Shown: piece by piece, positions 1 to 8,504 of the stretch
How the letters are laid out: each line of letters starts with the position of its first letter
How positions within the stretch are numbered: position 1 is the stretch's first letter
Source of the DNA: Burkholderiales bacterium
GTDB taxonomy: Bacteria > Pseudomonadota > Gammaproteobacteria > Burkholderiales > Burkholderiaceae_C
DNA length: 64,000 bases
Direction: 5' to 3'
NCBI GenBank assembly: GCA_028868995.1
Contig: JAGWTH010000008.1
Span: forward strand, 30,402 to 94,401
Position numbers and translations under genes: made by a program
Notes under the pieces: generated by a model
Seen by the model: the letters and a program-made list of their open reading frames with translations, nothing else
What the model was told of the DNA's origin: nothing
Database searches by the model: none

Positions 1-864
1 GGCCTTCACCTGCGCCAGCGCATTCTGGCCGGTGTTGCCGTCGATCACCAGCAGCACCTCGTGCGGGGCGCTGGCCTCGGCTTTGGTCACCACGCGCCGG
101 ATCTTGCGCAGCTCCTCCATCAGGTGCAGCTGCGTCGGCAGGCGACCCGCGGTGTCGACGATCACCACGTCCTTGCGGCGCGCCTTGCCGGCGGTGACCG
201 CGTCGAAGCACACCGCCGCGGGGTCGCCGCCTTCCTGGCTGACGATCTCCACCTTGTTGCGGTCGGCCCAGACGGCCAGCTGCTCCTTGGCCGCCGCCCG
301 GAAGGTGTCGGCCGCGGCCAGCAGCACGGTCTCGCCCTCGTCGGCCAGGTGCTTGGTGAGCTTGCCGATGGAGGTGGTCTTGCCCGCGCCGTTGACGCCC
401 GCCACCATGATCACGGTCGGCACGTGTTCGCCGATCGCCAGCGGCTTCTCCAGCGGCTTGAGCAGCTGGGTGAGGGCGTCCACCAGGATGTTGCGGGCCT
501 GGACCGGCCGCGTCGCGCCGGTGGCCGCGACCTTGCGCTTCACCTCCTGCAGCAGCGTCTGCGTGGCGGCGACGCCGGTGTCGGCCATCAGCAGCGCGGC
601 TTCCAGCTCCTCGTACAGCGCATCGTCGATCTGCGCGCCCGTGAACACCTGCGAGAGGCTGGAGCCGGTCTTGCGCAGGCCGGCGCTGAGCCGCTGCATC
701 CAGCCCTGGCGCTCCGCCGGCACCGCGGCGGGCGCGGGCACCTCCAGCGGCGCCACCAGGGCGCTGCCGATCAGCCCGCCGGCAGCGGCGGCGGGGGCGG
801 GCGCGGGGCTGGCGGGGGCCGGAGCCGGCGGGGCCGGCGACTTTTTCCGGAAGAAGCTGAACAT
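1..864 (-). CDS. ftsY: Signal recognition particle receptor FtsY (3' end cut by window edge)
   Basis: FtsY is the GTPase that docks the SRP-ribosome complex at the inner membrane for co-translational insertion. The visible 288 codons run from ATG at 864 to the window edge. Residues 9-55 are an Ala/Pro-rich acidic-poor linker, followed by the helical N domain and then the G domain: P-loop GVNGAGKTT (about 156-164), the FtsY/Ffh motif DTFRAAA (186-192) and DTAGR (237-241). The final part (the G4 region and C-terminal helix) lies outside the window. It is divergent from the M16 peptidase gene with only 29 bp between the start codons, so their promoters must overlap. The P-loop and DTFRAAA together separate it from other P-loop GTPases; only Ffh and FlhF are close, and the short MFSFFRKK start and linker favour FtsY. 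Confidence 0.97.
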   Translation of the reverse strand, partial: MFSFFRKKSPAPPAPAPASPAPAPAAAAGGLIGSALVAPLEVPAPAAVPAERQGWMQRLSAGLRKTGSSLSQVFTGAQIDDALYEELEAALLMADTGVAATQTLLQEVKRKVAATGATRPVQARNILVDALTQLLKPLEKPLAIGEHVPTVIMVAGVNGAGKTTSIGKLTKHLADEGETVLLAAADTFRAAAKEQLAVWADRNKVEIVSQEGGDPAAVCFDAVTAGKARRKDVVIVDTAGRLPTQLHLMEELRKIRRVVTKAEASAPHEVLLVIDGNTGQNALAQVKA

Positions 865-893
865 CGGGACCGTTTCTAGAATCACAGGATTCT

Positions 894-2327
894 ATGAAAC
901 CGCTCCTGCGCCGGGCTTTCGGGCCCCTCCTTGTCCCCCTTCTCGCCTCCCTCTCCTTCTTCCTTCCCCCCGCCGCCGGCGCCCAGGTCGCCGGCGCCGC
1001 CCCGGCCCAGGCGCCGGTGCAGCAGTACCAGCTCGCCAACGGGCTGACCGTGATCCTCAAGCCGGACCACCGCGCGCCCACCGCGGTGCAGATGCTGTGG
1101 GTGCGGGTGGGCTCGATGGACGAGGTCGACGGCACCTCGGGTGTCGCCCACGCCCTGGAGCACATGATGTTCAAGGGCACGCCCACCACCGGCCCCGGCG
1201 AGTTCTCGCGCCGCGTGGCCGCCCTGGGCGGGCGCGAAAACGCGTTCACCGGGCGCGACAACACCGGCTACTACCAGCAGGTCCCGGCGGCGAGGCTGGA
1301 GGAAGTGATGCGGCTGGAGGCCGACCGCTTCGCCCACAACCAGTGGCCCGACGAGGAGTTCCGCAAGGAGATCGAGGTGGTCAAGGAGGAGCGCCGCATG
1401 CGCACCGACGAGAACCCGCGCGCCCGGCTGGACGAACAGCTCAATGCCGCGGCGTTCGAGGCCTCGCCCTACCACCGGCCGGTGGTGGGCTGGATGAGCG
1501 ACCTCGATGCGATGACGCCGCAGGACGTGCGCGACTTCTACCACCGCTGGTACGTGCCGGCCAATGCCGCCCTGGTGATCGGGGGCGACATCGACCCGCA
1601 GCAGGTGCGCAAGTGGGTGGACCAGTATTACGGCAGCATTCCCGCCAGGCCGGTGCCGGTGCGCAAGCCCAGGCTGGAGCCGGCGCAGCGGGGCATCCGC
1701 CGCATCGAGTTCAAGGCGCCGGCCGACCAGGCCTACGTCGCCCTGGCCTTCAAGGTGCCGCAGCTCACCTCCTTCGAGGAAACGCCGGCCAACGACGACG
1801 CGCTGGCCCTCACGGTGCTGGCGGCGGTGCTCGACGGCTACGACGGCGCGCGGCTCGACCGCGCCCTGACCCAGGGGCCCGACCGCGTGGCCGACGCCGT
1901 CGATGCCGACAACGGCCTGTGGGGCCGCGGGCCCCAGCTGTTCACGCTGGCCGGCGTGCCCGCCGCCGGCAAGACGGCCGAACAGGTGGAGGCGGCCCTG
2001 CGCGAGCAGGTGGCGAAGGTCGCCCGCGACGGCGTGACCGAGGCGGAGCTGCAGCGGGTGAAGACGCGCTGGACGGCCGCCCAGATCTACCGGCTCGACT
2101 CGCTGATGGCGCAGACGCAGGAGCTGGGCAGCGCCTGGGTGAAGGGCCTGCCCCTGGACGCCAACGACCGGCTCATCGCCCGCCTGCGCGCGGTGACCGC
2201 GGAGCAGGTGAAGGCGGTCGCGGCCCGCTACTTCGGCGACGACCAGCTCACCGTGGGCATCCTGCGGCCGCTGCCGGTCGACCCGCACCGCAAGCCCCCG
2301 CCGCCGGCCTCGCCGGTGCTGCGCTGA
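894..2327 (+). CDS. M16 family zinc peptidase, catalytic partner
   Basis: Secreted or periplasmic insulinase-type metallopeptidase of 477 residues. A hydrophobic signal segment at residues 10-30 ends at about AGA-QV. The inverted zinc motif HALEH (H86, E89, H90) is complete and is followed about 75 residues later by the glutamate-rich VVKEERR segment that supplies the third zinc ligand. The two M16 halves are present at normal length. It sits 12 bp upstream of a second M16 gene that lacks the zinc motif, the usual arrangement in Proteobacteria, where the pair is expected to form a heterodimer resembling mitochondrial processing peptidase. Substrate is unknown. Confidence 0.93.
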   Translation: MKPLLRRAFGPLLVPLLASLSFFLPPAAGAQVAGAAPAQAPVQQYQLANGLTVILKPDHRAPTAVQMLWVRVGSMDEVDGTSGVAHALEHMMFKGTPTTGPGEFSRRVAALGGRENAFTGRDNTGYYQQVPAARLEEVMRLEADRFAHNQWPDEEFRKEIEVVKEERRMRTDENPRARLDEQLNAAAFEASPYHRPVVGWMSDLDAMTPQDVRDFYHRWYVPANAALVIGGDIDPQQVRKWVDQYYGSIPARPVPVRKPRLEPAQRGIRRIEFKAPADQAYVALAFKVPQLTSFEETPANDDALALTVLAAVLDGYDGARLDRALTQGPDRVADAVDADNGLWGRGPQLFTLAGVPAAGKTAEQVEAALREQVAKVARDGVTEAELQRVKTRWTAAQIYRLDSLMAQTQELGSAWVKGLPLDANDRLIARLRAVTAEQVKAVAARYFGDDQLTVGILRPLPVDPHRKPPPPASPVLR

Positions 2328-2339
2328 AAGGACCGCGCC

Positions 2340-3680
2340 ATGCAGACGAAGAAGATCCTCGCCGGCGCCGTCCTGGCCCTGTGCACCGCGCTGCCCGCCT
2401 GGGCCGCCCTGCCGATCCAGAAGTGGCAGCAACCCAGCGGCGCGCAGGTCTACCTGATCGAGAGCCCGGGCCTGCCCATCCTGGACGTGGAGGTCGATTT
2501 CGACGCCGGCGACCGGCGCGACCCCGCCGCCCAGGCGGGGCTGGCCAGCGTGACGGCCGCCATGACGGCCAAGGGCATCGCCGCGCGCGACGGCCAGCCG
2601 GCGCTGGACGAGAACCAGCTGTCCGACGCCTGGGCCGACCTCGGCGCCGACTTCGGCGCCGGTGCGGGCCGGGACCGCATGAGCTTCACGCTGCGCTCGC
2701 TGACCTACCCGGACCTGCTGGCCAAGGCGGTGGACCTGGCCTCGCGACAGCTCGGCGAGCCGTCCTTCCCCGACGCCGTGTGGCAGCGCGAGCGCCAGCG
2801 CCTGGTGGCGGCCATCCGGGAGGCGAACACGCGCCCCGGCACGATCGCCAACCGCGCCTTCGCCCAGGCCGTGTACGGAACCCATCCCTACGGCTACGAA
2901 GCCACCGAGGAGACGCTGTCGCACATCTCCGTGCGGGACATGCAGGCCTTCTACCGGACCATCCAGGCCTGCCGGGCCAAGGTGAGCGTGGTGGGCGCGG
3001 TGGACCGCGCCCAGGCCGACCGCATCGTCACCACCCTGCTGTCCCGCCTGCCGGACGGCAGCTGCCAGCCCCTGCCACCCGTGCCCGAGGTGGCGCCGCT
3101 GCAGGCGGCGGTGGAGCGCGACATCCCCTTCGACTCGGCGCAGGCCCACGTGCTGATCGGCCAGCCGGGCTACAAGCGGTCCGACCCGGACTTCCTGCCG
3201 CTGCTGGTGGGCAACTACATCCTGGGCGGCGGCGGATTCGTCTCGCGCCTGACCGAGGAGGTGCGGCAGAAGCGCGCCCTGAGCTACAGCGTCTACAGCT
3301 ACTTTTCCCCCGGCCTGCATGCCGGTGCCTTCACGGTGGGGCTGCAGACGCGGCCGGACCAGGCGGCCGAGGCGGTGAAGGTGGCGCGCGAGGTGGTGCG
3401 GCGCTTCGTCGCCGACGGCCCGACCGAAGCCGAGATGGCGGCCGCGAAGGACAACCTGATCGGCGGCTTCGCCCTGCGCATCGACAGCAATGCCAAGCTG
3501 CTGGGCAACCTGGCCAACATCGCCTGGTACGACCTGCCGCTGGACTACCTCGACACCTGGACGGCGCGGGTCGGGAAGGTGACGGCCGCCCAGGTCAAGG
3601 CCGCCTTTGCCCGGGTGCTGCAGCCCGATCGCATGGTGACCGTGGTTGTGGGCGCATCCGTCGCGTCCCCCCGACAGTAG
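2340..3680 (+). CDS. M16 family peptidase-like protein, non-zinc partner
   Basis: 446-residue M16-family protein with a clear signal peptide (residues 1-22, ending LPAWA-A). Where the HxxEH motif should be, the protein reads AGLASVTAAM, so the zinc ligands and catalytic glutamate are absent. It retains the C-terminal-half motif RQKRALSYSVYSYF (about residues 310-323), the Arg/Tyr substrate-binding region of M16 enzymes. It therefore probably supplies the substrate-binding half to the catalytic subunit encoded immediately upstream (12-bp gap, same operon). A rho-independent terminator follows at 3819-3851. The family assignment is firm; the division of labour is inferred from other M16 pairs. 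Confidence 0.92.
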   Translation: MQTKKILAGAVLALCTALPAWAALPIQKWQQPSGAQVYLIESPGLPILDVEVDFDAGDRRDPAAQAGLASVTAAMTAKGIAARDGQPALDENQLSDAWADLGADFGAGAGRDRMSFTLRSLTYPDLLAKAVDLASRQLGEPSFPDAVWQRERQRLVAAIREANTRPGTIANRAFAQAVYGTHPYGYEATEETLSHISVRDMQAFYRTIQACRAKVSVVGAVDRAQADRIVTTLLSRLPDGSCQPLPPVPEVAPLQAAVERDIPFDSAQAHVLIGQPGYKRSDPDFLPLLVGNYILGGGGFVSRLTEEVRQKRALSYSVYSYFSPGLHAGAFTVGLQTRPDQAAEAVKVAREVVRRFVADGPTEAEMAAAKDNLIGGFALRIDSNAKLLGNLANIAWYDLPLDYLDTWTARVGKVTAAQVKAAFARVLQPDRMVTVVVGASVASPRQ

Positions 3681-3818
3681 GCCTCCTCCTTTCGGGCGGG
3701 AACCTGTCAAGGTTGACAGGGGTTGACCGGCAGGCTGGTGGCGCTTGCCCCAACAATACGCAGGCGCTGTCACGCGAAAGCGCGAGACGAACCAAGCGTT
3801 TCACAGGGAGAGAGTGTG

Positions 3819-3851
3819 GGGGTGCGACCCGAGGTCGCGCCCCTTTTTTTT
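3819..3851 (+). terminator. Rho-independent terminator
   Basis: An 11-bp stem with one G-U pair (GGGGTGCGACC against GGTCGCGCCCC), a 3-nt loop and eight T residues. It lies 139 bp after the second M16 gene and 20 bp before rsmD, so it ends transcription from the left and separates the M16 pair from rsmD-coaD. The distance from the M16 stop leaves room for a small transcript ending here. Confidence 0.85.
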
Positions 3852-3871
3852 GCGGCGGGTAAGCTCGGGGC

Positions 3872-4459
3872 ATGTCCCGTCCCGCCCCGGCCGCGCGCCG
3901 CAGCCTTCCCCACCAGGTCCGCATCATCGGCGGCGCCTGGAAGCGCACGCCGCTGCCGGTGGCCGACCGGCCGGGCCTGCGGCCCACCCCGGACCGCGTG
4001 CGCGAGACCCTGTTCAACTGGCTCGGGCAGGACCTCACCGGCTGGCGCTGCGTCGACGCCTTCGCCGGCACCGGCGCCCTGGGCCTGGAGGCCGCCTCGC
4101 GCGGCGCCGCCGACGTCCTGCTGGTGGAGGCCGAGGGCACCCTGGTCGACCAGCTGCGTGCGCTGGCGAAGAAGCTGGACGCCCGCAACGTCCGCGTCCA
4201 GCGAGGCAACGCCCTGACCGTGCTGGCGGCGCTGCCCCCGGGCGGCACCGACCTGGTGTTCCTGGACCCGCCCTTCGACGCCGACCTGTTCGACCGCGCC
4301 CTGGCGGCGGCCCGGCCGGCGATCGGCCCCGGGGGCTTCATCTACCTGGAAGCGCCTGCGGCCTGGGGCGGCGTGGCGCTGGCGCGCCACGGGCTGGAAC
4401 TGCACCGGCATACGAAGGCGGGCGCCGTCCACGGGCACCTGTTGCGGCCGGTTGCATAA
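3872..4459 (+). CDS. rsmD: 16S rRNA (guanine966-N2)-methyltransferase RsmD
   Basis: 195-residue class I SAM-dependent methyltransferase that modifies G966 of 16S rRNA. Visible motifs: the family N-terminal block [12 protein letters not shown] (residues 17-28), [15 protein letters not shown] (37-51), the SAM-binding glycine motif [17 protein letters not shown] (62-78), and the catalytic DPPF at 132-135. Length matches the family. coaD follows 46 bp downstream, a linkage conserved in many Proteobacteria, so the two are likely co-transcribed. Confidence 0.95.
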   Translation: MSRPAPAARRSLPHQVRIIGGAWKRTPLPVADRPGLRPTPDRVRETLFNWLGQDLTGWRCVDAFAGTGALGLEAASRGAADVLLVEAEGTLVDQLRALAKKLDARNVRVQRGNALTVLAALPPGGTDLVFLDPPFDADLFDRALAAARPAIGPGGFIYLEAPAAWGGVALARHGLELHRHTKAGAVHGHLLRPVA

Positions 4460-4505
4460 TGCGGCGCAACAAACCGGCCTGCCTGCGGGCGATCAGGAGA
4501 CCTCC

Positions 4506-5006
4506 ATGGCCAGCGATGTCATCGCCGTCTATCCCGGCACCTTCGATCCCATGACCCTGGGGCACGAGGACGTGGTCCGCCGTGCCTGCCAGCTGTTCGG
4601 CCGCCTGATCGTGGCGGTGGCCGCCGGCCACCACAAGAAGGCGCTGTTCACCATGCAGGAGCGCATCGACATGGCGCGCGAGGCGCTGGCCGACTACCCG
4701 CAGGTGACGGTGGAGGGCTTCAGCGGCCTGGTGCGCGACTTCGTCGTGGCGCGCGGCGGCAAGGCCATGGTGCGCGGCGTGCGCGCGGTGACCGACTTCG
4801 ACTACGAGTTCCAGCTCGCCGGCATGAACCGGCACCTGATGCCGGAGGTCGAGACCGTGTTCCTCACGCCCAGCGACAAGTACCAGTTCATCAGCAGCAC
4901 CTTCGTGCGCGAGATCGCCGTGCTGGGCGGCGAGGTGCACCAGTTCGTCTCGCCGTCGGTGCAGCGGCGGCTGTTCGACAAGGTGCGGTCGCTGGGGCGG
5001 GAATAG
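4506..5006 (+). CDS. coaD: Pantetheine-phosphate adenylyltransferase CoaD
   Basis: Penultimate enzyme of coenzyme A synthesis: ATP + 4'-phosphopantetheine to dephospho-CoA. 166 residues, the usual length. It carries the nucleotidyltransferase motif [12 protein letters not shown] (9-20, with the catalytic H20), [12 protein letters not shown], and the C-terminal [10 protein letters not shown]. The ATG at 4506 is chosen because an AGGAG lies 7 nt upstream and the protein then begins [11 protein letters not shown]; an in-frame ATG at 4452 would add 18 residues that the family does not have. Confidence 0.96.
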   Translation: MASDVIAVYPGTFDPMTLGHEDVVRRACQLFGRLIVAVAAGHHKKALFTMQERIDMAREALADYPQVTVEGFSGLVRDFVVARGGKAMVRGVRAVTDFDYEFQLAGMNRHLMPEVETVFLTPSDKYQFISSTFVREIAVLGGEVHQFVSPSVQRRLFDKVRSLGRE

Positions 5007-5053
5007 GGCGGCCGGCGCGCGGTGGGGTTCGGGCTGCGCCGCTCACCGCCACC

Positions 5054-5752
5054 CTACGAATCCATCACTTCCGGCAGCCATTGCGCCAGCGCGGCGTTCA
5101 CCGCATCCGGCCGTTCCATCGTGAGCATGTGGCCGCAGCGCGGCACCAGGACCAGCCGCGCCTGCGGCACGAGCGAGGCGATTTCCCGCGAGCGTTCCGG
5201 CGGAGTGAGCAGGTCGGCCTCGCCGCACAGCACCAGCGCCGGGCAGCGCAGCTGCGCGAGGCCGGGGCGCGCGTCGGGGCGCGCGATGACGGCGCGGTTC
5301 TGCCGCACCAGCTGCTCGGCGCCGGCCCCGAGGACGATCTCCAGGTAGCCGGCGGCCAGCGCCGGCGCGTGGTCCGGGTGGAAGGCCAGGGCGATGTTGG
5401 GTTCGATCACCTCGCGCGCCCGGCCCTGCTCGAACAGCGCGATCGCCGAGGTCCTCAGCGCGATCATCTCCGGCGAATCGGGCCGCGCATCGGTGCCCAG
5501 CAGCGCCAGGCCGGCGATGCGCTCGGGCGCCAGGCGCGCCGCGGCCATCGCGACCATGCCGCCCATGGAGGCGCCGCACAGCACCAGCGGGCCGTCGTGG
5601 TCCTGCAGCAAGCGCGCGGCCATCGCGTCGATGGTGTCGGCGCGGGTGTGCGCGTCGCTCACCAGCGGCTGCCAGCGCGCGAGGGCGGACTGCTGCGCGC
5701 GCCACACCGAGGCGTCGCAGGCGAGTCCGGGCAGGAGGACCAGGCGGGTCAT
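5054..5752 (-). CDS. Alpha/beta-fold hydrolase
   Basis: 232-residue serine hydrolase of the alpha/beta superfamily. The nucleophile elbow is GASMGG with S62; the remaining triad residues are D180 (in GEADLL) and H208 (in RCGHML). The protein begins directly at the first strand (RLVLLPGLACD) and has no signal peptide, so it is cytoplasmic. Its ATG overlaps the stop of the upstream TPR gene (ATGA), so it is translationally coupled as the last gene of the ABC importer/amidase cluster. Substrate cannot be told from sequence; an ester, lactone or amide connected to the imported compound is plausible. Confidence 0.85.
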   Translation of the reverse strand: MTRLVLLPGLACDASVWRAQQSALARWQPLVSDAHTRADTIDAMAARLLQDHDGPLVLCGASMGGMVAMAAARLAPERIAGLALLGTDARPDSPEMIALRTSAIALFEQGRAREVIEPNIALAFHPDHAPALAAGYLEIVLGAGAEQLVRQNRAVIARPDARPGLAQLRCPALVLCGEADLLTPPERSREIASLVPQARLVLVPRCGHMLTMERPDAVNAALAQWLPEVMDS

Positions 5753-7086
5753 TGCAGTCGCGCCGCCACGGACGGCAGGCCCAGCGCGGCGTAGAGGCGC
5801 GCGGCCTGGCGTTTGAGCCGCCTCGACTCCGGCTGGGCGCGCAACTGCGGCTGCAGGAGGTTCTGCGCCCCGCCGAGATGGCCGCTCCTCACCAGCGCAT
5901 CGAGGTGGACCTGCGCGAACAGGTCGCGCTGGGCGTGGCTGCCGCCGATCTCCACCAGGCGCGGCAGCGCGTGGCCCAGGGCCTCCACCGCCGTCTTCCA
6001 GTCGCCCAGGGCATGGGCCAGCAGGCCGCGCGCCGCCGGCACGCACACCCGCTGCCAGACCACCCCCTCGGTGCCGCTGCGCGAGAGGGCATGCGACTCG
6101 ATACTGGCCAGCCATCCGCGCGCGGCCACCTCGCGGCCGGACTTCGCCAGGCCGTACAGGTATTGCAGGTCCAGGAAGGGCAGCACGTGGTCGTGGCCGC
6201 GCCGCGCGAGGTACGCCCCCACGTCCTGCCAGCGATCGCCGACGTCGATGCCGGCGAGCTCCGCGCGCGCCAGCAGTGAGACGGCGTTGATCTGGTCCTG
6301 GCTGTACTCCTTCACCTCGCCCCAGACGTGGCCGTCGTAGAGCGCGAGCACCTCCTCCGGTCGGTCCAGGTCGAGGGCGAACAGCGCTTGGTGCCACCAG
6401 TTGTGGGTGACCATGAAGGAGTTCAGGCCGGTCCAGGTGGGGCTCACCTCCTGCAGGAAGGCATGGCCCTCGGCCAGGCGCCCCTGGGTGAGCAGCACGT
6501 GGGCCAGCGCGTGGTGGGCCCAGGGCTCCTTGCGCCGCAGCGCGATGGCCCGGCGGGCGCTGGCCTCGGCCTCCTCCAGGAAGTGGCACTGCTCCCAGGC
6601 GAAGGCCAGCATGCCGTGCAGGTAGGGCACGTCGGCGGCCGCGTCCGCCGCGTGCAGCGCCACGCGCAGCATGCCGGGCGAGTCTCCGCGGTTGAACAGG
6701 TGGTAGTGCGCGAGCTTGAGCGAGGCCAGGTCGCGCGGGTGCTCGCGGGCCTGCTCCTCGTGCAGCGCGATCGCGCGCGGCAGGTCGCCGGCCACCCAGG
6801 CCGCGACGGCGGCGACGAAGCGCCGTTCGCGCGCGGTCGCGCCGGCGGCGCTGTCCCGGGCCCGTTCGATGAAGGGGCGCGCCTGCCGCGGCGCGTCGCC
6901 GGTCTCGGCGAACATGTGCAGCGCCGCGCAATACGCCTGCACCAGGGGGCTGGGGTCCTGCTGTGCCTGCAGCACGTCCACGCAGCGCGCCTCGCTGGCG
7001 ATGAAACCCTCGACGAAGGCGTTCAGCGGACCCAGGCTCGCCGCATCGTGCAGCGTGACCGGGTTGCCGAGCGCATCAGTCGACAT
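5749..7086 (-). CDS. Tetratricopeptide repeat protein, TTC38-like
   Basis: 445-residue all-helical protein with TPR-like repeats. It resembles the TTC38 family of bacterial and animal proteins: an N-terminal block with PLVQAYCAALHMFAE, followed by repeats such as EPWAHHALAHVLLTQGRLAEG and a conserved HNWWHQALFALDLDRPEEVLALYD-type segment near residues 230-255. No signal peptide or membrane segment is seen. It starts at ATG 7086, overlapping the end of the amidase gene by 11 bp, and its own stop overlaps the hydrolase start. TTC38 proteins are repeatedly found next to amidases or hydrolases, but their function is unknown; an adaptor role is a guess. Confidence 0.8.
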   Translation of the reverse strand: MSTDALGNPVTLHDAASLGPLNAFVEGFIASEARCVDVLQAQQDPSPLVQAYCAALHMFAETGDAPRQARPFIERARDSAAGATARERRFVAAVAAWVAGDLPRAIALHEEQAREHPRDLASLKLAHYHLFNRGDSPGMLRVALHAADAAADVPYLHGMLAFAWEQCHFLEEAEASARRAIALRRKEPWAHHALAHVLLTQGRLAEGHAFLQEVSPTWTGLNSFMVTHNWWHQALFALDLDRPEEVLALYDGHVWGEVKEYSQDQINAVSLLARAELAGIDVGDRWQDVGAYLARRGHDHVLPFLDLQYLYGLAKSGREVAARGWLASIESHALSRSGTEGVVWQRVCVPAARGLLAHALGDWKTAVEALGHALPRLVEIGGSHAQRDLFAQVHLDALVRSGHLGGAQNLLQPQLRAQPESRRLKRQAARLYAALGLPSVAARLQ

Positions 7087-8500
7087 GCGCGAGCGCTTCC
7101 GACGGCGGCTGCGGCCAGGGCCGCTGCGGCTCGCGCAGCAGCTCGAAGGCATGGGCTACCTGCAGCACCCCGAGGTCGTCGAAGCGCTGGCCGGCGATCT
7201 GCAGGCCGATCGGCAGGCCCGTGGACGTGTAACCGCAGTTGATCGAGGCCGCGGGCTGCTCCGACATGTTGAAAGGCACGGTGAAGCCGATGTGCTCCAG
7301 CGGCCGCAGCGGGTCGTTGGTGGGCGAGGGCAGCTCCGCCGCGAAGGCGGGCACCGGCGACACCGGCGAGAGCACGTAGTCGAAGGGCCGGCAGGCCTCG
7401 ACCGTCTGCAGGCGCGTGAGGTGGAACTGGTGGAAGGCGCGGAACACCGCCTCGCCGGTCATGCCGGCGGCGCTGTCGGCCCACTGCCGGATGTAGGGCA
7501 GCACGCGCGCCTTCACCTCGGGCGGCAACGCGCGCATGTCCACGTGCGAGCGCATGCGCCAGAAGTGGTCCATGCCGTCCAGCATGCCCTGGGTCATGAA
7601 GGGCTTCATGGGCGCGACCACCGCGCCGGCGCGCTCGAACAGTTCGGCGGCGCGCTCCACGGCGGCGCGCACTTCCGGCTCCACGGCCAGCCCGCAGCCC
7701 GCCTCCAGCAGCAGGCCGATGCGCAGGCCGCGCAGGCGCTCGGCGCCGCGGTCGAAGGCGGACCAGGCGATCTCCTGCGCCGGCAGGCTCATGCTGTCGC
7801 GGTCGTCGGGGCGTGCCAGCACGTCCATGAACAGCGCGGCGTCGGCCACGGTGCGCGTCATCGGCCCGGCGGCGCGGCCCATGTAGGGCGGGTCGATCGG
7901 GATGCGGCCCAGGCTGGGCTTGAGCGTGAAGATGCCGCACCAGCCCGCCGGCAGGCGCAGCGAGCCGCCGATGTCGGTGCCGATGTGCAGTGGGCCGTAG
8001 CCCGCCGCCGCGGCGGCGCCGGCGCCGGCGCTGGAGCCGCCCGGCGTCTTCGTGCGGTCCCAGGGGTTGCGCGCGAGCGCGTGGAAGCTGGACAGGCCCG
8101 AGGACAGCATGCCGTAGTCCGGCATGGTGGTCTTGGCCAGCAGCACGCCGCCGTGTTCGCGCACGCGCGCGGCCGGCGGCGCGTCGGCCGCGGCGGGCAG
8201 CAGCTGGGTCGCGGCGGTGCCCAGGGGCGTGGGATCGCCGCGGGTGGCGATGTTGTCCTTGATCGTGACCGGGACGCCGTCGATCAGCCCCAGCGGCCGG
8301 CCCTGGAGCCAGCGCGCCTCGCTGGCGCGCGCCTGTTCCAGCACCTGTTCGGGGCGCAGCAGGAACAGCGCCCGCAGGTGCTGTTCCCAGCGCTCGACGT
8401 GGCCCAGCACGCTGCGAGCCACTTCCACCGGGGAGACTTCCCGCCGGCGGTACAGCGCGAGCAGCGCGGGGGCGGAGAGTTCGTGCAGGGCCTCCGGCAT
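7076..8500 (-). CDS. Amidase (amidase signature family)
   Basis: 474-residue amidase signature enzyme hydrolysing C-N amide bonds. The Ser-cisSer-Lys triad is readable: K81 in VTIKDN, the serine pair 156-157 in PGGSSAGAG, and nucleophile S180 in TDIGGSLRLPA. No signal peptide, hence cytoplasmic. It lies 4 bp downstream of the ABC substrate-binding protein gene and overlaps the TPR gene by 11 bp. This arrangement suggests that the imported solute is an amide or peptide-like compound cleaved by this enzyme. GatA is unlikely, because gatB/gatC are not adjacent and the context is catabolic. Confidence 0.9.
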   Translation of the reverse strand: MPEALHELSAPALLALYRRREVSPVEVARSVLGHVERWEQHLRALFLLRPEQVLEQARASEARWLQGRPLGLIDGVPVTIKDNIATRGDPTPLGTAATQLLPAAADAPPAARVREHGGVLLAKTTMPDYGMLSSGLSSFHALARNPWDRTKTPGGSSAGAGAAAAAGYGPLHIGTDIGGSLRLPAGWCGIFTLKPSLGRIPIDPPYMGRAAGPMTRTVADAALFMDVLARPDDRDSMSLPAQEIAWSAFDRGAERLRGLRIGLLLEAGCGLAVEPEVRAAVERAAELFERAGAVVAPMKPFMTQGMLDGMDHFWRMRSHVDMRALPPEVKARVLPYIRQWADSAAGMTGEAVFRAFHQFHLTRLQTVEACRPFDYVLSPVSPVPAFAAELPSPTNDPLRPLEHIGFTVPFNMSEQPAASINCGYTSTGLPIGLQIAGQRFDDLGVLQVAHAFELLREPQRPWPQPPSEALAHVD

Positions 8501-8504
8501 CGGC

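Noticed and set aside
882..3773. A 963-codon open frame on the minus strand opposite the M16 genes
   Set aside because: Its translation is His/Arg/Gly-rich without domains, while both plus-strand M16 genes have signal peptides and motifs.
32..3862. A 1276-codon open frame on the plus strand across ftsY and both M16 genes
   Set aside because: It is an antisense/off-frame shadow in GC-rich DNA: low-complexity Arg/Ala/Pro sequence, no family motif, and it covers three well-supported genes.
4452..4505. Upstream in-frame ATG for coaD at 4452
   Set aside because: It adds 18 residues with no family match and overlaps rsmD; ATG 4506 has a good Shine-Dalgarno.
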